NCBI GenBank assembly: GCA_002719335.1
Contig: PBHE01000011.1
Span: forward strand, 5,022-57,535
Reading direction: 5' to 3'
From: Acidimicrobiaceae bacterium
GTDB lineage: Bacteria > Actinomycetota > Acidimicrobiia > Acidimicrobiales > Poriferisodalaceae
Length of the DNA stretch: 52,514 nucleotides
Under the pieces are notes generated by a model, which worked only from the letters and a program-made list of their open reading frames with translations, searched no databases and was not told the origin of the DNA. Positions within the stretch are counted from its first letter, which is position 1. Each line of letters opens with the position of its first letter. The position numbers and the translations under genes were made by a program. Shown here in pieces: positions 27,213-36,137 of the stretch.

Positions 27213-27995
27213 ATGCAACTTGATCTGAAGGGACGTCGGGCCGTAGTGACAGGCGCCAGCCTCGGTATAGGCGCGGCTACCGTTCAATTACTAGCGAAAC
27301 TGGGAGCAGAAGTTGAGTTTTGTGCTCGTAGCAAAGACGCCGTCGAGAATCTCGTTACGTCCCTATCGGGCAGTGAATGTGAGCTGTATGGTCACGTGGC
27401 CGACATGGGTGATCGAGATTCCGTCGAAGAATTTCTCTCCGAAGTCAGCACTCGCGGAGAGGTAACCATTTTGGTCAATAACGTGGGGGCTTCCCCCTCG
27501 CGCAATTTTCAGTACATGACAGACGAAGATTGGTCGCAGCTCCACGAACTCAATTTGATGTCCGCAGTTCGATGCACTCGACACTTTCTCCCTGGTATGC
27601 GATCTCAGAAGTGGGGACGCATCGTGATGATCGCCAGCGGCGCAGCCAAATATCCGGGTGCTGCACTCGTCGATTACGCAGCGACTAAGGCTGCAATGGT
27701 TGCTACCGGCAAAGCCCTAGCGGGAAAGTACGGACGAGACGGCGTACTAGTGAATTCGGTACTTCCTGGTCTAATCCACACGGCGATGTGGGATCGAGCT
27801 GCAGGGGAAGTGGCTGAGGCGTCGGGGAGTTCAGCAGAAGAAGTCCTGGCAAATAATTCGAAAAGCGTCCCCGTCGGTCGTTACGGCACCGCTGAGGAGG
27901 TCGCGAACGTGATCGCTTTCTTATGCACCGACGCTGCTTCCTACGTCAACGGGGCAGCCATCGATGTTGACGGCGGCCAGGGAGGCCACATTTAG
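27213..27995 (+). CDS. Short-chain dehydrogenase/reductase
   Basis: A 260-residue classical SDR with the cofactor motif TGASLGIG (13-20), the NNVG motif (89-92) and the catalytic Ser142, Tyr155 and Lys159. The start is the ATG at 27213, preceded by AAGGAAAG at good distance; the open frame extends further upstream to 27147 without conservation. It ends with the usual YVNGAAIDVDGGQGG. It is divergent from the methylated-amine operon and convergent with an amidase. The oxidised alcohol or reduced ketone is unknown. Confidence 0.9.
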   Translation: MQLDLKGRRAVVTGASLGIGAATVQLLAKLGAEVEFCARSKDAVENLVTSLSGSECELYGHVADMGDRDSVEEFLSEVSTRGEVTILVNNVGASPSRNFQYMTDEDWSQLHELNLMSAVRCTRHFLPGMRSQKWGRIVMIASGAAKYPGAALVDYAATKAAMVATGKALAGKYGRDGVLVNSVLPGLIHTAMWDRAAGEVAEASGSSAEEVLANNSKSVPVGRYGTAEEVANVIAFLCTDAASYVNGAAIDVDGGQGGHI

Positions 27996-28002
27996 CTTGC
28001 GG

Positions 28003-28025
28003 CTTTCGCCCCTTGGCGCGGAAAG
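28003..28025. terminator. Candidate terminator hairpin between convergent genes
   Basis: CTTTC-GCC at 28003-28010 pairs with GGC and GAAAG at 28015-28025 around a CCTT loop with a 3-nt bulge, in the 33-bp gap between convergent stops. A short T-run follows on the plus strand. Weak candidate. Confidence 0.35.
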
Positions 28026-28028
28026 TGT

Positions 28029-29465
28029 TTAAAAACCTGACGGTTTCTGAAAGCCTCCAAGAGCTCCTTGCAAAAACCGACCTACAGCCAAAGTGGTGCG
28101 ATCTTCAAGAAACGGTCCAGCGATTTGAACACCGACAGGTTTCGCATCAATTTGGCCTATTGGTACAACGGTCGCGGGAAGCCATGACACCCCGGTCAGA
28201 CCCATCCACTTGATCTGGTCGGTATATAAGCGCGTTTGCTCATCTACCTCGATGGTTCTCCCGGTGAACGGACGCGAATGATCATGACGGATCGCTTCAC
28301 CAAGCGTCACCGGTAGCAACACCACATCAAAAGTTTTGAAAAACTCTCGCCATCTGTTCCGTTGTTGCAGACGTCGCTCATGCCAACTCAACCATTCGCG
28401 ATGACGCATCGTCGCGTACCAAATACCAATTTCACCTTCAGGTTCTTCGCTGCTAGAGGCCAATTCTTCGATCTCGGACAAGGTCCAGGTGCCGGCTTCT
28501 GCAGCAGATAGGAGGTGCTGAAACGTATCGACAGCTTTCTCGAAAGTGAACTGCGGTCTTGCTTCATAGTCCACCGCTGCTCCAGCACCTTCTAAAGCTG
28601 ATGCAGCTTTCATTAGAAGCTCTCGATACTCCGAACTAATTGGTGCGGAGTCTTCGTCGATCCATACCGCCACGCGAAAGTTGGCCATCTGATTGTGACG
28701 GGCAGGCGGAAGAGAAAGAGAATACGCCACTTGGTTCCATTGATCAGGACCAGCGAGAAGGTTGAGGGCCATCTCAAGATCGTCAACATCGCGGGCCATT
28801 GGACCTGCCACCGCTATATCGGCCTGACTGAGCGTTCCGGGCATTCCAGGGATTTGTCCTAACGCCGAGACAATCCCGTAGCTCGGCTTGTGGCCACACA
28901 CACCCGACCAATGGGAAGGAATGCGGATAGACCCTCCAATGTCAGAGCCCAATTCCAGCGGTGTGTAACCGGCGGCTAGGGATGCACCAGAGCCACCAGA
29001 CGATCCCCCTGGTGTGCACTCGATGTCGTAGGGATTGGCGGTAGTGCCGTACACCTTGTTGTAGGACTGCAAATCGCCTGCCCAGATCGGAAGATTGGTT
29101 TTGCCGTAAACAATTGCGCCGGCTGTTTTGTAGCGAGCGACGGGATCCGCGTCTTTGTCAGGCACAAAATCGGCGAGTTCGGGAGCACCCGAGGTGGTGA
29201 CGAGCCCCTCGGTTTGGAAGCTGTCTTTGATGGTGATCGGCACCCCGTGAAGCGGTCCCAGCTCACCGCCACGACTCACCGCTTCGTCTGCTTTGTCAGC
29301 TGCTTCCAACGCGCGTTCAGCGTCGAGCGCGACGACCGCGTTAATGGGGCCGTCAAGACGTTCCACTCTTGCTAGTGCCGCTTCAAGTAGTTCTCGACTA
29401 GACACCTCGCCCGCGGCGACCGCCGCGGCGGTTTCAATGGTGGTGCTGTAGGAGAAATCGGACAT
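28029..29465 (-). CDS. Amidase (amidase-signature family)
   Basis: A 478-residue amidase with all three catalytic elements: Lys in PITIKDSFQTEG, the cis-Ser in PGGSSGGSGASL, and the nucleophile Ser in GSDIGGSIRIP. The start chosen is the ATG at 29465, preceded by GGGGGT; upstream in-frame starts would add unconserved residues. It is the paralogue of the amidase at 13562 and shares its long C-terminal region with paired Trp-rich helices (REWLSWHERR). It is transcribed divergently from the tandem CoA-transferase fusion, with a 222-bp regulatory gap. Substrate unknown. Confidence 0.92.
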   Translation of the reverse strand: MSDFSYSTTIETAAAVAAGEVSSRELLEAALARVERLDGPINAVVALDAERALEAADKADEAVSRGGELGPLHGVPITIKDSFQTEGLVTTSGAPELADFVPDKDADPVARYKTAGAIVYGKTNLPIWAGDLQSYNKVYGTTANPYDIECTPGGSSGGSGASLAAGYTPLELGSDIGGSIRIPSHWSGVCGHKPSYGIVSALGQIPGMPGTLSQADIAVAGPMARDVDDLEMALNLLAGPDQWNQVAYSLSLPPARHNQMANFRVAVWIDEDSAPISSEYRELLMKAASALEGAGAAVDYEARPQFTFEKAVDTFQHLLSAAEAGTWTLSEIEELASSSEEPEGEIGIWYATMRHREWLSWHERRLQQRNRWREFFKTFDVVLLPVTLGEAIRHDHSRPFTGRTIEVDEQTRLYTDQIKWMGLTGVSWLPATVVPIGQIDAKPVGVQIAGPFLEDRTTLAVGRFLQGALGGFQKPSGF

Positions 29466-29616
29466 GTGTACCCCCATCGAAGGAAATTCTCTTTTCGGAG
29501 ATGCAAGTCTATGACTGAAGCACCGTTCGACGCAGCGCACTTGCGCTGTTCACGGTCAGCGACGCCCGCTGCGTCTTTCGCGCCGGATCTAACGAGGCCG
29601 GAAAGAGGGCCGAAAT

Positions 29617-29650
29617 GCGCCGTGGTGAACGAGTACTGACTCCACGGCGC
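29617..29650. promoter_or_regulatory. Palindromic operator candidate in a divergent promoter region
   Basis: A perfect 9-bp inverted repeat (GCGCCGTGG at 29617-29625, CCACGGCGC at 29642-29650) with a 16-nt spacer lies directly upstream of TAGCGT (29651-29656), a plausible -10 box for the gene at 29688. The position, where a -35 element would be, is typical of a repressor or activator site. No regulator gene is adjacent. Confidence 0.45.
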
Positions 29651-29687
29651 TAGCGTGTTCTCACTCTCGGGAGGAAGGTTCCACAAC

Positions 29688-32123
29688 ATGCTTTCGGCAT
29701 ATCGAGTTCTTGATCTCACAGACGAGCGCGGTCAGTTGGCGGGCATGATGCTTGCTGACCTCGGCGCAGAAGTGATTCTTGTAGAACCGCCGACCGGGTC
29801 TCGATCGCGCACGGTTGGGCCTTTCGTGGAAGGACGAGAAGAAGACCCGGAAGCTTCCTTGTGGTTTTGGTCGTACAACCGCGGAAAGCGGAGCATCACC
29901 TTGGACTTAGATTCCCCAGAGGGACAATCACAGCTCAAGGCCCTTGTCGAGGGAGCCGATGTCGTCATCGAATCTTCTGACGTTGGAACAATGGCTCGCC
30001 GTGGGCTCGGCTACGAGGAACTCTCATCAATCAATCCTCAATTAGTTTTCACGTCGATCTCTGCTTACGGTCAGACTGGCCCCAAGGCGACGTGGGAGGC
30101 GACTGACCTCACGGTGGCCGCCGCCGGAATGCAGATGGCCTTGCAAGGTGACGACGACCGGGCGCCCCTACGAATTCCACTTGATCAATCCTTCCTTCAC
30201 GCCTCAGCCGAGGCTGGTGCTGCAACGTTGATCGCGCTGCATGAAAGGAACCGATCGGGAGTAGGGCAGCACATCGATGTTTCAGCCCAGCAGGCACTTA
30301 CCTGCGCGACACAGTCCACCTCTTTGGCGCATCTGTATAACTCTCCAGACGCAGGAAGGATGAGCGGTGGAGCCAAACTCGGCCCATTCAAAATTCGGTT
30401 GCGGTCGCCAGCCGCCGATGGATATGTATCAACGACCATATTGTTTGGAGAAGCGATAGGCCCATTCGGTCAACGTCTTTTCGAGTGGATTCACGAAGAG
30501 GGAGAGTGTGAGGACAGCGATTTAGAGATCGAATGGATCGACTTTGTTGCGGGAGTCATGAGTGGGCAAATCCCAATGGGGGAGTACGACCGGATTCAAG
30601 ATGTGGCCGCAGCGTTCACCTCCAAACGGCAAAAAGAGGATCTGCTCAAAGAGGCGTTAACGCGAAGACTTCTCGTGGTGCCAGTAGCAAACGTAGGCGA
30701 CGTTGCCGAAGAAGCGCATTACAGCGAGCGAGACTTTTGGCGCGAGATCGACATTCCCGGCCACGGAAAGGTTTCCTTCCCCGGTCCGTCAGCCAAAATG
30801 TCGGCGACACCGATGACCATCGAGGAGCCCCCTCCTGTCCTTGGAGAAGCCAACGAGGAGTTCTTAGACCAAACGGCCCGCGAACTACCAAAACAAGCCG
30901 CCAAGATACCCTCGGACGGAACGGCGCTACCTCTGTCGGACGTGAACGTGTTGGACTTGCAGTGGGTGATGGCGGGACCGGCGTCGACAAGAGTGCTAGC
31001 TGACTGGGGAGCCAACGTGGTGCGCGTCGAATCGTCGAACAAGGTTGAAACAGCGCGAACCATACAACCGTTCCTCAACGACGAAGGCGGCGCTGACAAC
31101 GGCGGTTTGTACCAAAACATGAACGCAGGGAAGATGGGACTTGCCCTCGACATGTCAAAACCGGAGGCCAAACAGGTGATTCTCGACCTCGTCGAATGGG
31201 CCGACGTTGTCTGCGAATCGTTCTCCCCCAAAGCGATGGAAAACTGGGGACTCGGCTACGAAGATCTCAAAAAGATCAACCCGTCGATCATCATGACCAG
31301 CAGTTGCCTCTTTGGTCAAGACGGACCACTGTCCAGTTTGGCTGGTTTTGGCACCATGGGAGCTTCGATGTCTGGTTTCTATGCAATGACTGGATGGCCA
31401 GACAGAGAACCAGCCGGAGTAATGGGCGCCTATACCGACTATGTGTCGCCGCGGTTTCTCACCGCAGCAATTCTGGCAGCGCTCGACCATCGCGACCGTA
31501 CCGGCGAAGGCCAGTACATCGACCTCTCTCAGGCAGAGGCAGCCATGCACTTCTTGACTCCAGCGGTCCTCGATTACCGAATCAACAACCGCGAACCTGA
31601 ACCAATAGGCAACGACCATCCCTCGATGTTCCCCCATGGAAACTATCCAGCCTCGGGTGAAGACAATTGGGTTGCCATAGTCTGCCAAGACGACGACCAG
31701 TGGGCTGCGACCTGTCACCTGATGAGCCTCCCAGAGCACCTGCTCGACCTCGATGCTGAGCAACGACGCGAACATCGAGACGAAATCGACAACGAAATCT
31801 CCGCGTGGACATCTCAACGCTCGGGTGCCGAAGCCCAAGAGTTACTTCAGGAAGCAGGCGTGACCGCGCACCGATTGCAGATGTCTGAAGCTCTAGCTGA
31901 AGATCCGCAGCTCGAACATCGACGACATTTCCGTCACGTCGACCACATGACAAACGAAAAGATGTGGGTCGAGGGCACTCGCTTCGCGATGAGCAGATCT
32001 AGTGACGACATAACTGATGCGGGACCCAGCTACGGTCAGCACACCTTCGAGGTTCTCGAAGGCATCCTGGGGTACGACGCCGACCGCGTCGCAGAGCTAG
32101 CCGTCGCCGGTGTCCTCGAGTAG
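29688..32123 (+). CDS. Tandem-fused CaiB/BaiF family III CoA-transferase (two domains)
   Basis: An 811-residue protein with two complete family III CoA-transferase domains in one chain. Domain 1 (about 1-400) begins with SAYRVLDLTDERGQLAGM and has the catalytic Asp166 in PLDQSFLHAS. Domain 2 (about 415-811) begins with SDVNVLDLQWVMAGPAS and has Asp584 in AYTDYVSPRF. Both Asp residues sit about 166-169 residues into their domains, so both active sites look intact. The single-domain enzymes work as interlocked dimers, so the fusion may form an internal pseudo-dimer. The ATG at 29688 follows a strong GGGAGGAAGG. It is alone on its strand, divergent from an amidase. Substrates unknown. Confidence 0.92.
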   Translation: MLSAYRVLDLTDERGQLAGMMLADLGAEVILVEPPTGSRSRTVGPFVEGREEDPEASLWFWSYNRGKRSITLDLDSPEGQSQLKALVEGADVVIESSDVGTMARRGLGYEELSSINPQLVFTSISAYGQTGPKATWEATDLTVAAAGMQMALQGDDDRAPLRIPLDQSFLHASAEAGAATLIALHERNRSGVGQHIDVSAQQALTCATQSTSLAHLYNSPDAGRMSGGAKLGPFKIRLRSPAADGYVSTTILFGEAIGPFGQRLFEWIHEEGECEDSDLEIEWIDFVAGVMSGQIPMGEYDRIQDVAAAFTSKRQKEDLLKEALTRRLLVVPVANVGDVAEEAHYSERDFWREIDIPGHGKVSFPGPSAKMSATPMTIEEPPPVLGEANEEFLDQTARELPKQAAKIPSDGTALPLSDVNVLDLQWVMAGPASTRVLADWGANVVRVESSNKVETARTIQPFLNDEGGADNGGLYQNMNAGKMGLALDMSKPEAKQVILDLVEWADVVCESFSPKAMENWGLGYEDLKKINPSIIMTSSCLFGQDGPLSSLAGFGTMGASMSGFYAMTGWPDREPAGVMGAYTDYVSPRFLTAAILAALDHRDRTGEGQYIDLSQAEAAMHFLTPAVLDYRINNREPEPIGNDHPSMFPHGNYPASGEDNWVAIVCQDDDQWAATCHLMSLPEHLLDLDAEQRREHRDEIDNEISAWTSQRSGAEAQELLQEAGVTAHRLQMSEALAEDPQLEHRRHFRHVDHMTNEKMWVEGTRFAMSRSSDDITDAGPSYGQHTFEVLEGILGYDADRVAELAVAGVLE

Positions 32124-32210
32124 CGGTGCTTTGTCGAGCCGAGAACGACCTCGATGTCCTCGACTAGCTACAGCTTTGGCTTTTTTATGGCGCAACTACT
32201 CAGGCCAGGT

Positions 32211-33140
32211 TCATAATTTCCCGTTGAATTCTCGGCCCATCAAAGCAATGTGATCTAGATCATCAAGATCGAGAACCTGAAGATAAATTCTCTCTGCACC
32301 CGCTTCTTGCCACCTCTGAAGTGTTTCAACTGCTTCGTCAGGTGTGCCAGCAAGACCATTTTCTCTCAGCTCTTGCACGTCGCGTCCCACAGCTCGCGCT
32401 CGCGCTGAAATATCAGCTTCGGTGTCCCCAACGCAAGCGACAAGCGCAGCTGAGTACGTTAATTCCTCAGGATCACGGTCGAGCTTCTCGCAAGCGCTAA
32501 CTACTCGATCCTTTTGTTCCTTGAATGCTTCAATCGATCGAAAAGGAAGATTGAACTCATCAGCATAGGTAGCTGCCAGTCGTGGAGTTCGGAGCGGTCC
32601 ACCACCACCGATAATGATCGGCGGACCTTCCATCTGGTGAGGCTTAGGGAGGGCCGGAGAGTCGACTAAAGAATAATGCTCGCCTTGGAAGTTGTACCGC
32701 TCTCCAGGGGCAGTCGACCACAGCCCAGTTATAACTTCTAGTTGTTCTTCTAGAATTTCGAACCGTTCACCCAGAGCAGGAAATGGTATTCCGTAAGCAG
32801 AGTGCTCTCCTTCGTACCAACCAGCGCCAAGGCCAAGCTCGATTCTGCCTGAACTCATCTCATCAACTTGGGCAACTGTGATTGCTAACGGTCCCGGGAG
32901 TCTGAAAGTTGCCGAATTAACGAGAGTCCCAAGCCGAATTTTCGTTGTCTCTCTGGCTAAGCCACCCAAGGTGACCCAAGCGTCAGTTGGCCCAGGCAAT
33001 CCGTCGTTTTCTCCCATGGTGAGCCAATGATCTGATCTAAAGAAACCATCAAAGCCGGACTTTTCTGCGGTCAAAGCTGCTGCTAACAAATCAGAATAGG
33101 TGGCACCCTGCTGCGGTTCAGTAAAAATGCGAAAGTCCAT
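32211..33140 (-). CDS. LLM class F420-dependent oxidoreductase
   Basis: A 309-residue luciferase-like TIM-barrel protein. MDFRIFTEPQQ, GFDGFFRSDHW, the conserved LGLGAGWYEGEH and the C-terminal GTPDEAVETLQRWQEAG are typical of the F420-dependent subgroup common in actinobacteria and also found in Chloroflexota. The start at 33140 follows GGAGG at proper distance. It is separated from the 2OG oxygenase upstream by a terminator-like hairpin, so it probably has its own promoter. The predicted role is hydride transfer with F420H2 on an unknown organic substrate. Confidence 0.9.
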   Translation of the reverse strand: MDFRIFTEPQQGATYSDLLAAALTAEKSGFDGFFRSDHWLTMGENDGLPGPTDAWVTLGGLARETTKIRLGTLVNSATFRLPGPLAITVAQVDEMSSGRIELGLGAGWYEGEHSAYGIPFPALGERFEILEEQLEVITGLWSTAPGERYNFQGEHYSLVDSPALPKPHQMEGPPIIIGGGGPLRTPRLAATYADEFNLPFRSIEAFKEQKDRVVSACEKLDRDPEELTYSAALVACVGDTEADISARARAVGRDVQELRENGLAGTPDEAVETLQRWQEAGAERIYLQVLDLDDLDHIALMGREFNGKL

Positions 33141-33190
33141 AGTCACCGCCTCCACGATAAGACCAAGTACCCCAAGACGGGCCTGATCAA

Positions 33191-33215
33191 GGCGATGTTT
33201 CAACACCACATCGCC
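33191..33215. promoter_or_regulatory. Inverted repeat upstream of the LLM oxidoreductase gene
   Basis: GGCGATGT at 33191-33198 and ACATCGCC at 33208-33215 form a perfect 8-bp inverted repeat with a 9-nt spacer, 51 to 75 bp upstream of the start at 33140. It may be an operator or a second hairpin following the neighbouring terminator. Confidence 0.35.
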
Positions 33216-33221
33216 CGTTGC

Positions 33222-33280
33222 TCAAAAGGAAACAGAAACCGACACGCCTGACAAGGAGCTCTGTCTCAGCAGGTGTCCGG
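33222..33280 (-). terminator. Intrinsic terminator after the 2OG oxygenase gene
   Basis: Read leftward, CCGGACACCTG (33270-33280) pairs with CAGGCGTGTCGG (33239-33250) as a bulged stem of about ten base pairs, followed by a T-rich tract (33222-33238). It begins 7 bp after the stop at 33287. Confidence 0.6.
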
Positions 33281-33286
33281 CTTTCT

Positions 33287-34255
33287 TTAGGGCGGAGTCT
33301 CCGAGGCCACTTGACCGGTTAGTCCTCTGTAATTGCGGTCAATGAACCAGCGTTGGTAATCGCCATAAGTGATGGGTTCATATCTGCTGGGATTGCTTTC
33401 GGAGACTGTTGTGGGAACAGGTTCCACCACGGCGTCGTCTCTGGCTCCATAAAAGAACGGCACAGCGTATCGATCAACGTTGGACAGGTTGCTTGCTCGA
33501 TGAGCGGTGGATAGATAGGAGTCATTGGTCCAACGTTTCAACATGTCACCGCTGTTGACCAGAAAAGAACAGGGAATTACCGCCGGTTGAATCCAGTCGT
33601 GTCCCGCTGGTCGAACCTCAAGCCCCGGAGTTTCGTTGACCGGCAAGAACGTGAATATCGAACTGTCAGTGTGAGGAGCGAGACCCCATTCATTATCGGA
33701 GTACTCCATTACCGGGTAGTGCGACATGCGAAGTGTCACGCTCGGAATGTCGAAATCCTTGGCGAAAAAATCGGCGTCAAGATCTAGCGACAATGCCAAT
33801 AACGTCATCAACGAACCGGCTAAAGCCCCCATGCGTTCAATGTATGAAGCCGTTAGTTCTCTAAAGTCAGCGATGTCGGGGTATTGGTTACTCTCTCGGT
33901 AGCCGCCCTCGTGAACGAAAAATGCCTCATTCTGGTTTGGTTTACGTACCTCTCCGGCAATCTCACTCGCGTACGAGGTCCCGGCGCCCATCCCGAGGTA
34001 TCCACCGTGTGTGCGGTCCATCGTGATTGCGTCTTTCTCTGTTTGAGGAAGAGCGTGCAAAGTTCTAGTGGCGTCATAAATGTCTTCAACTGCACCCCAG
34101 GGAACGCCATGGTTGACGATGGAGAAGAAACCGACTTCTTCTAAAGCCTGACGTAGCTCCGACGCCAAGTCCCGCACGTCAGCAGAGTCGCCTTCGAATA
34201 GCGGTTGGAGGTCCAGTACAGGAATCAGTTCCGTTGAAGCTTCAGCTACCGACAC
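33287..34255 (-). CDS. 2-oxoglutarate/Fe(II)-dependent oxygenase (isopenicillin-N-synthase-like)
   Basis: A 322-residue non-haem iron oxygenase. The iron facial triad is His195, Asp197 (APHTDSS) and His252 (STAHRAS), and Arg262 in RYAVPFFYG is the 2-oxoglutarate carboxylate ligand; the usual RxS is RYA here. The N-terminal DIOX_N segment (IPVLDLQPLF ... VGFFSIVNHGVP) is intact. The GTG start follows GGAGGTG at 5 nt. It heads away from the SnoaL-like gene after 63 bp and may be cotranscribed with it. Substrate unknown; hydroxylation or desaturation of a small metabolite is expected. Confidence 0.9.
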   Translation of the reverse strand: MSVAEASTELIPVLDLQPLFEGDSADVRDLASELRQALEEVGFFSIVNHGVPWGAVEDIYDATRTLHALPQTEKDAITMDRTHGGYLGMGAGTSYASEIAGEVRKPNQNEAFFVHEGGYRESNQYPDIADFRELTASYIERMGALAGSLMTLLALSLDLDADFFAKDFDIPSVTLRMSHYPVMEYSDNEWGLAPHTDSSIFTFLPVNETPGLEVRPAGHDWIQPAVIPCSFLVNSGDMLKRWTNDSYLSTAHRASNLSNVDRYAVPFFYGARDDAVVEPVPTTVSESNPSRYEPITYGDYQRWFIDRNYRGLTGQVASETPP

Positions 34256-34318
34256 AGCACACCTCCAGTAGTTTTCTACAAGCGTAGGTCAACAATGTTG
34301 GGCCGATCTCAATGGCGT

Positions 34319-34744
34319 TTACGCCGGGTCAATAGTGACTTCGCGTTCGGTGAATCTCCAGCCCTCGTCGGTTCGCGACAGTCGATCTCTGTACACACCT
34401 GTGGCTCTGAATAGGGCTGAGTCCCCTTGTCCGCCGCTATAGGCGTTGAGGTAACACTTCATAGTTGCTGAATCGTTGTTCCCCTCAATCAGCAGATTCC
34501 AGTTCCAGTGTCGAGCTCGGCCTTGGCTAATTGAAAAATGAGTTTCCGCGTACGCTCGAAGAGCACTCTCGCCTTCGTGGGTACCTCCCAACGGAGCGCC
34601 GTCTGGTAAACCCAAGCAACGAAAAACCCCATCTGAGGTGAACGTCTGGACCCAACTGTCGATATCTCCAAAGTCGATAGCGAAGTTGTAGCGAGCTAAC
34701 AACTGACGAATTTCTTCATAGTCATGTGATGTGAGCGACATCAT
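34319..34744 (-). CDS. SnoaL-like / NTF2-fold protein
   Basis: A 141-residue protein with the SnoaL_4-type pattern: an N-terminal helix (EEIRQLLARYNFAIDFGD), WVQTFTSDGVFRC, then beta strands with ARHWNWNLLIEG and TGVYRDRLSRTDEGWRFTERE. Such proteins form cone-shaped pockets and act as hydratases, isomerases or ligand-binding proteins. A GGGG motif precedes two adjacent ATGs (34744 and 34741); the first is chosen. It lies between an orphan gene and the 2OG oxygenase. Exact function not predictable. Confidence 0.85.
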   Translation of the reverse strand: MMSLTSHDYEEIRQLLARYNFAIDFGDIDSWVQTFTSDGVFRCLGLPDGAPLGGTHEGESALRAYAETHFSISQGRARHWNWNLLIEGNNDSATMKCYLNAYSGGQGDSALFRATGVYRDRLSRTDEGWRFTEREVTIDPA

Positions 34745-34790
34745 GCAACCCCTTTCTAACTCCAACGTTAGGCGGCACCGGTAGACAGCG

Positions 34791-35153
34791 TCATCCTGTG
34801 GACATTTCGTAGAGATCAGCGGAGATTTCTCCGATCTCATCACGCAAGTGCTGCAAGACTCGGGTGCCCGCGACGCGCGCACGCCATTCGCGCCGCTTCA
34901 TTCGCTCCAACCGCTCACCAATAGACGACAGCACTCTGCTGACATCGTTTTGATCGAACGACTCAGCCAACGGGTCGCCGAGATACGCCGCCAAATCGTG
35001 CAGACGTAAGCAAAGTTGGCGAAGAAGAACCTGATGATCCTCGCTCACTCTTTTGGGAACACGGGGCGGAAGCGTCTTAAAAAAGTATTCAATGTCAACT
35101 GGGGTGAGACGCCCCACGTCCAAGCCAGCTATGTGATCGGCTCGACTCACCAC
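34791..35153 (-). CDS. Small helical protein of unknown function
   Basis: A 120-residue protein I do not recognise. It has no signal peptide or membrane segment. After a short N-terminus it shows heptad-like helices with many Leu and Arg (LLRQLCLRLHDLAAYLGD, VLSSIGERLERMKRREWRARV) and an acidic C-terminus. The GTG at 35153 follows GGGGGG and lies 25 bp after the renalase-like gene, so it is probably part of that leftward transcript. Coding is supported by the spacing and ribosome binding site rather than by homology. Confidence 0.65.
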   Translation of the reverse strand: MVSRADHIAGLDVGRLTPVDIEYFFKTLPPRVPKRVSEDHQVLLRQLCLRLHDLAAYLGDPLAESFDQNDVSRVLSSIGERLERMKRREWRARVAGTRVLQHLRDEIGEISADLYEMSTG

Positions 35154-35178
35154 TGGCCCCCCGATGCAAGGTACCTAG

Positions 35179-36126
35179 TCAAGAGACGAGCTCAGCGATC
35201 TTTTCGGCTGCGTGCCTGCCGGAATCGAAAGCTCCCTCGACCTTCGGACCGTTGAATGCCTCTCCGGCCATCACGATCACTGGCCGGTCGCCCCACACGA
35301 ACGCTGATTCTTCAAGTACCTGAACCGGACCGGCGTAACGCCACCGTTGCACCATGCTGCCCAGCGGAACGACAGGACCAACCTTGGCCTTCAGACGCTT
35401 GATCGCGTACTCGGTCAACTCGTGATCAGGTTGGTTCCAAAGGGCCAAACTCGCGTCATTTGAAAGATGAATAGTTACCGCTGGGGCCTCACTCACCCCT
35501 TTTGCGGCGTTGTCAGAGACAAAAGCCAGATCAGGGTCATCGACAAACTGCATGCCGCCATGGCTAGGAACACCCCCGGGGTGTTCTTCTAAGGAGAAAA
35601 GCACTGCGATCGTCCGCTTGTACTCGACACTTCTCAGCCTGGTCAGAAGTTTTTTTGGAGGTTCGAGATTGGAATCCTGAGCGAGGGCGAGACTTACAGG
35701 AACCGGCGGGGTGAGCACGATCGCCGAGGTGTCTAGATGTTTGAGATCATCGACGCGTTGATCGAAATGAACCGGTACGCCTGCCTCGCGTAGCAGCCAA
35801 GCCGCTAACGCCGTCATATCAGGCACCCCGCGCCATCTTTCATAACCGTCGGGCGGTACATCAAAGCCGAGCGTCCAAACCTTGACTGCCCCGTCCGCTG
35901 CTGCGGCGTCCACAACATGTCGGAATTCTCGGCCGCGAGTCGTAAAAAATTGTGCTCCATGGTCAAAGCTGGCGTGATCGATCACCGCGCTTGCCATCCG
36001 CCCGCCGGGCTGCCCTTCAGCTTCGTACACTCGGCTTTTCAGCCCAAGTTCACTTAATCGATACGCCGCGGACGCTCCAGCAATGCCAGCTCCGACAACC
36101 GCGATTTCAGGCGAGGGGCTATTCAT
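35179..36126 (-). CDS. Renalase-like FAD-dependent amine oxidoreductase
   Basis: A 315-residue flavoprotein. The N-terminal dinucleotide fold is VVGAGIAGASAAYRL, followed by the GG motif (GQPGGRMAS) and FDHGAQFFT, the signature of renalase/NAD(P)-FAD amine oxidase-like proteins. The C-terminal VWGDRPVIVMAGEAFNGPKVEGAFDSG completes FAD binding. Length (315) fits bacterial renalase, which oxidises isomeric dihydro-NAD(P)H; that activity is plausible, not shown. It is divergent from the quinone-oxidoreductase gene at 36202. Confidence 0.87.
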   Translation of the reverse strand: MNSPSPEIAVVGAGIAGASAAYRLSELGLKSRVYEAEGQPGGRMASAVIDHASFDHGAQFFTTRGREFRHVVDAAAADGAVKVWTLGFDVPPDGYERWRGVPDMTALAAWLLREAGVPVHFDQRVDDLKHLDTSAIVLTPPVPVSLALAQDSNLEPPKKLLTRLRSVEYKRTIAVLFSLEEHPGGVPSHGGMQFVDDPDLAFVSDNAAKGVSEAPAVTIHLSNDASLALWNQPDHELTEYAIKRLKAKVGPVVPLGSMVQRWRYAGPVQVLEESAFVWGDRPVIVMAGEAFNGPKVEGAFDSGRHAAEKIAELVS

Positions 36127-36137
36127 GACTCGAACTT

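Noticed and set aside
30533..31003. 156-residue plus-strand reading frame inside the fused CoA-transferase gene
   Set aside because: Arg/Ser-rich alternate-frame shadow of a well-supported coding region.
31155..31838. 227-residue antisense reading frame inside the fused CoA-transferase gene
   Set aside because: No ribosome binding site, no family resemblance; the sense strand encodes conserved domain 2 including Asp584.
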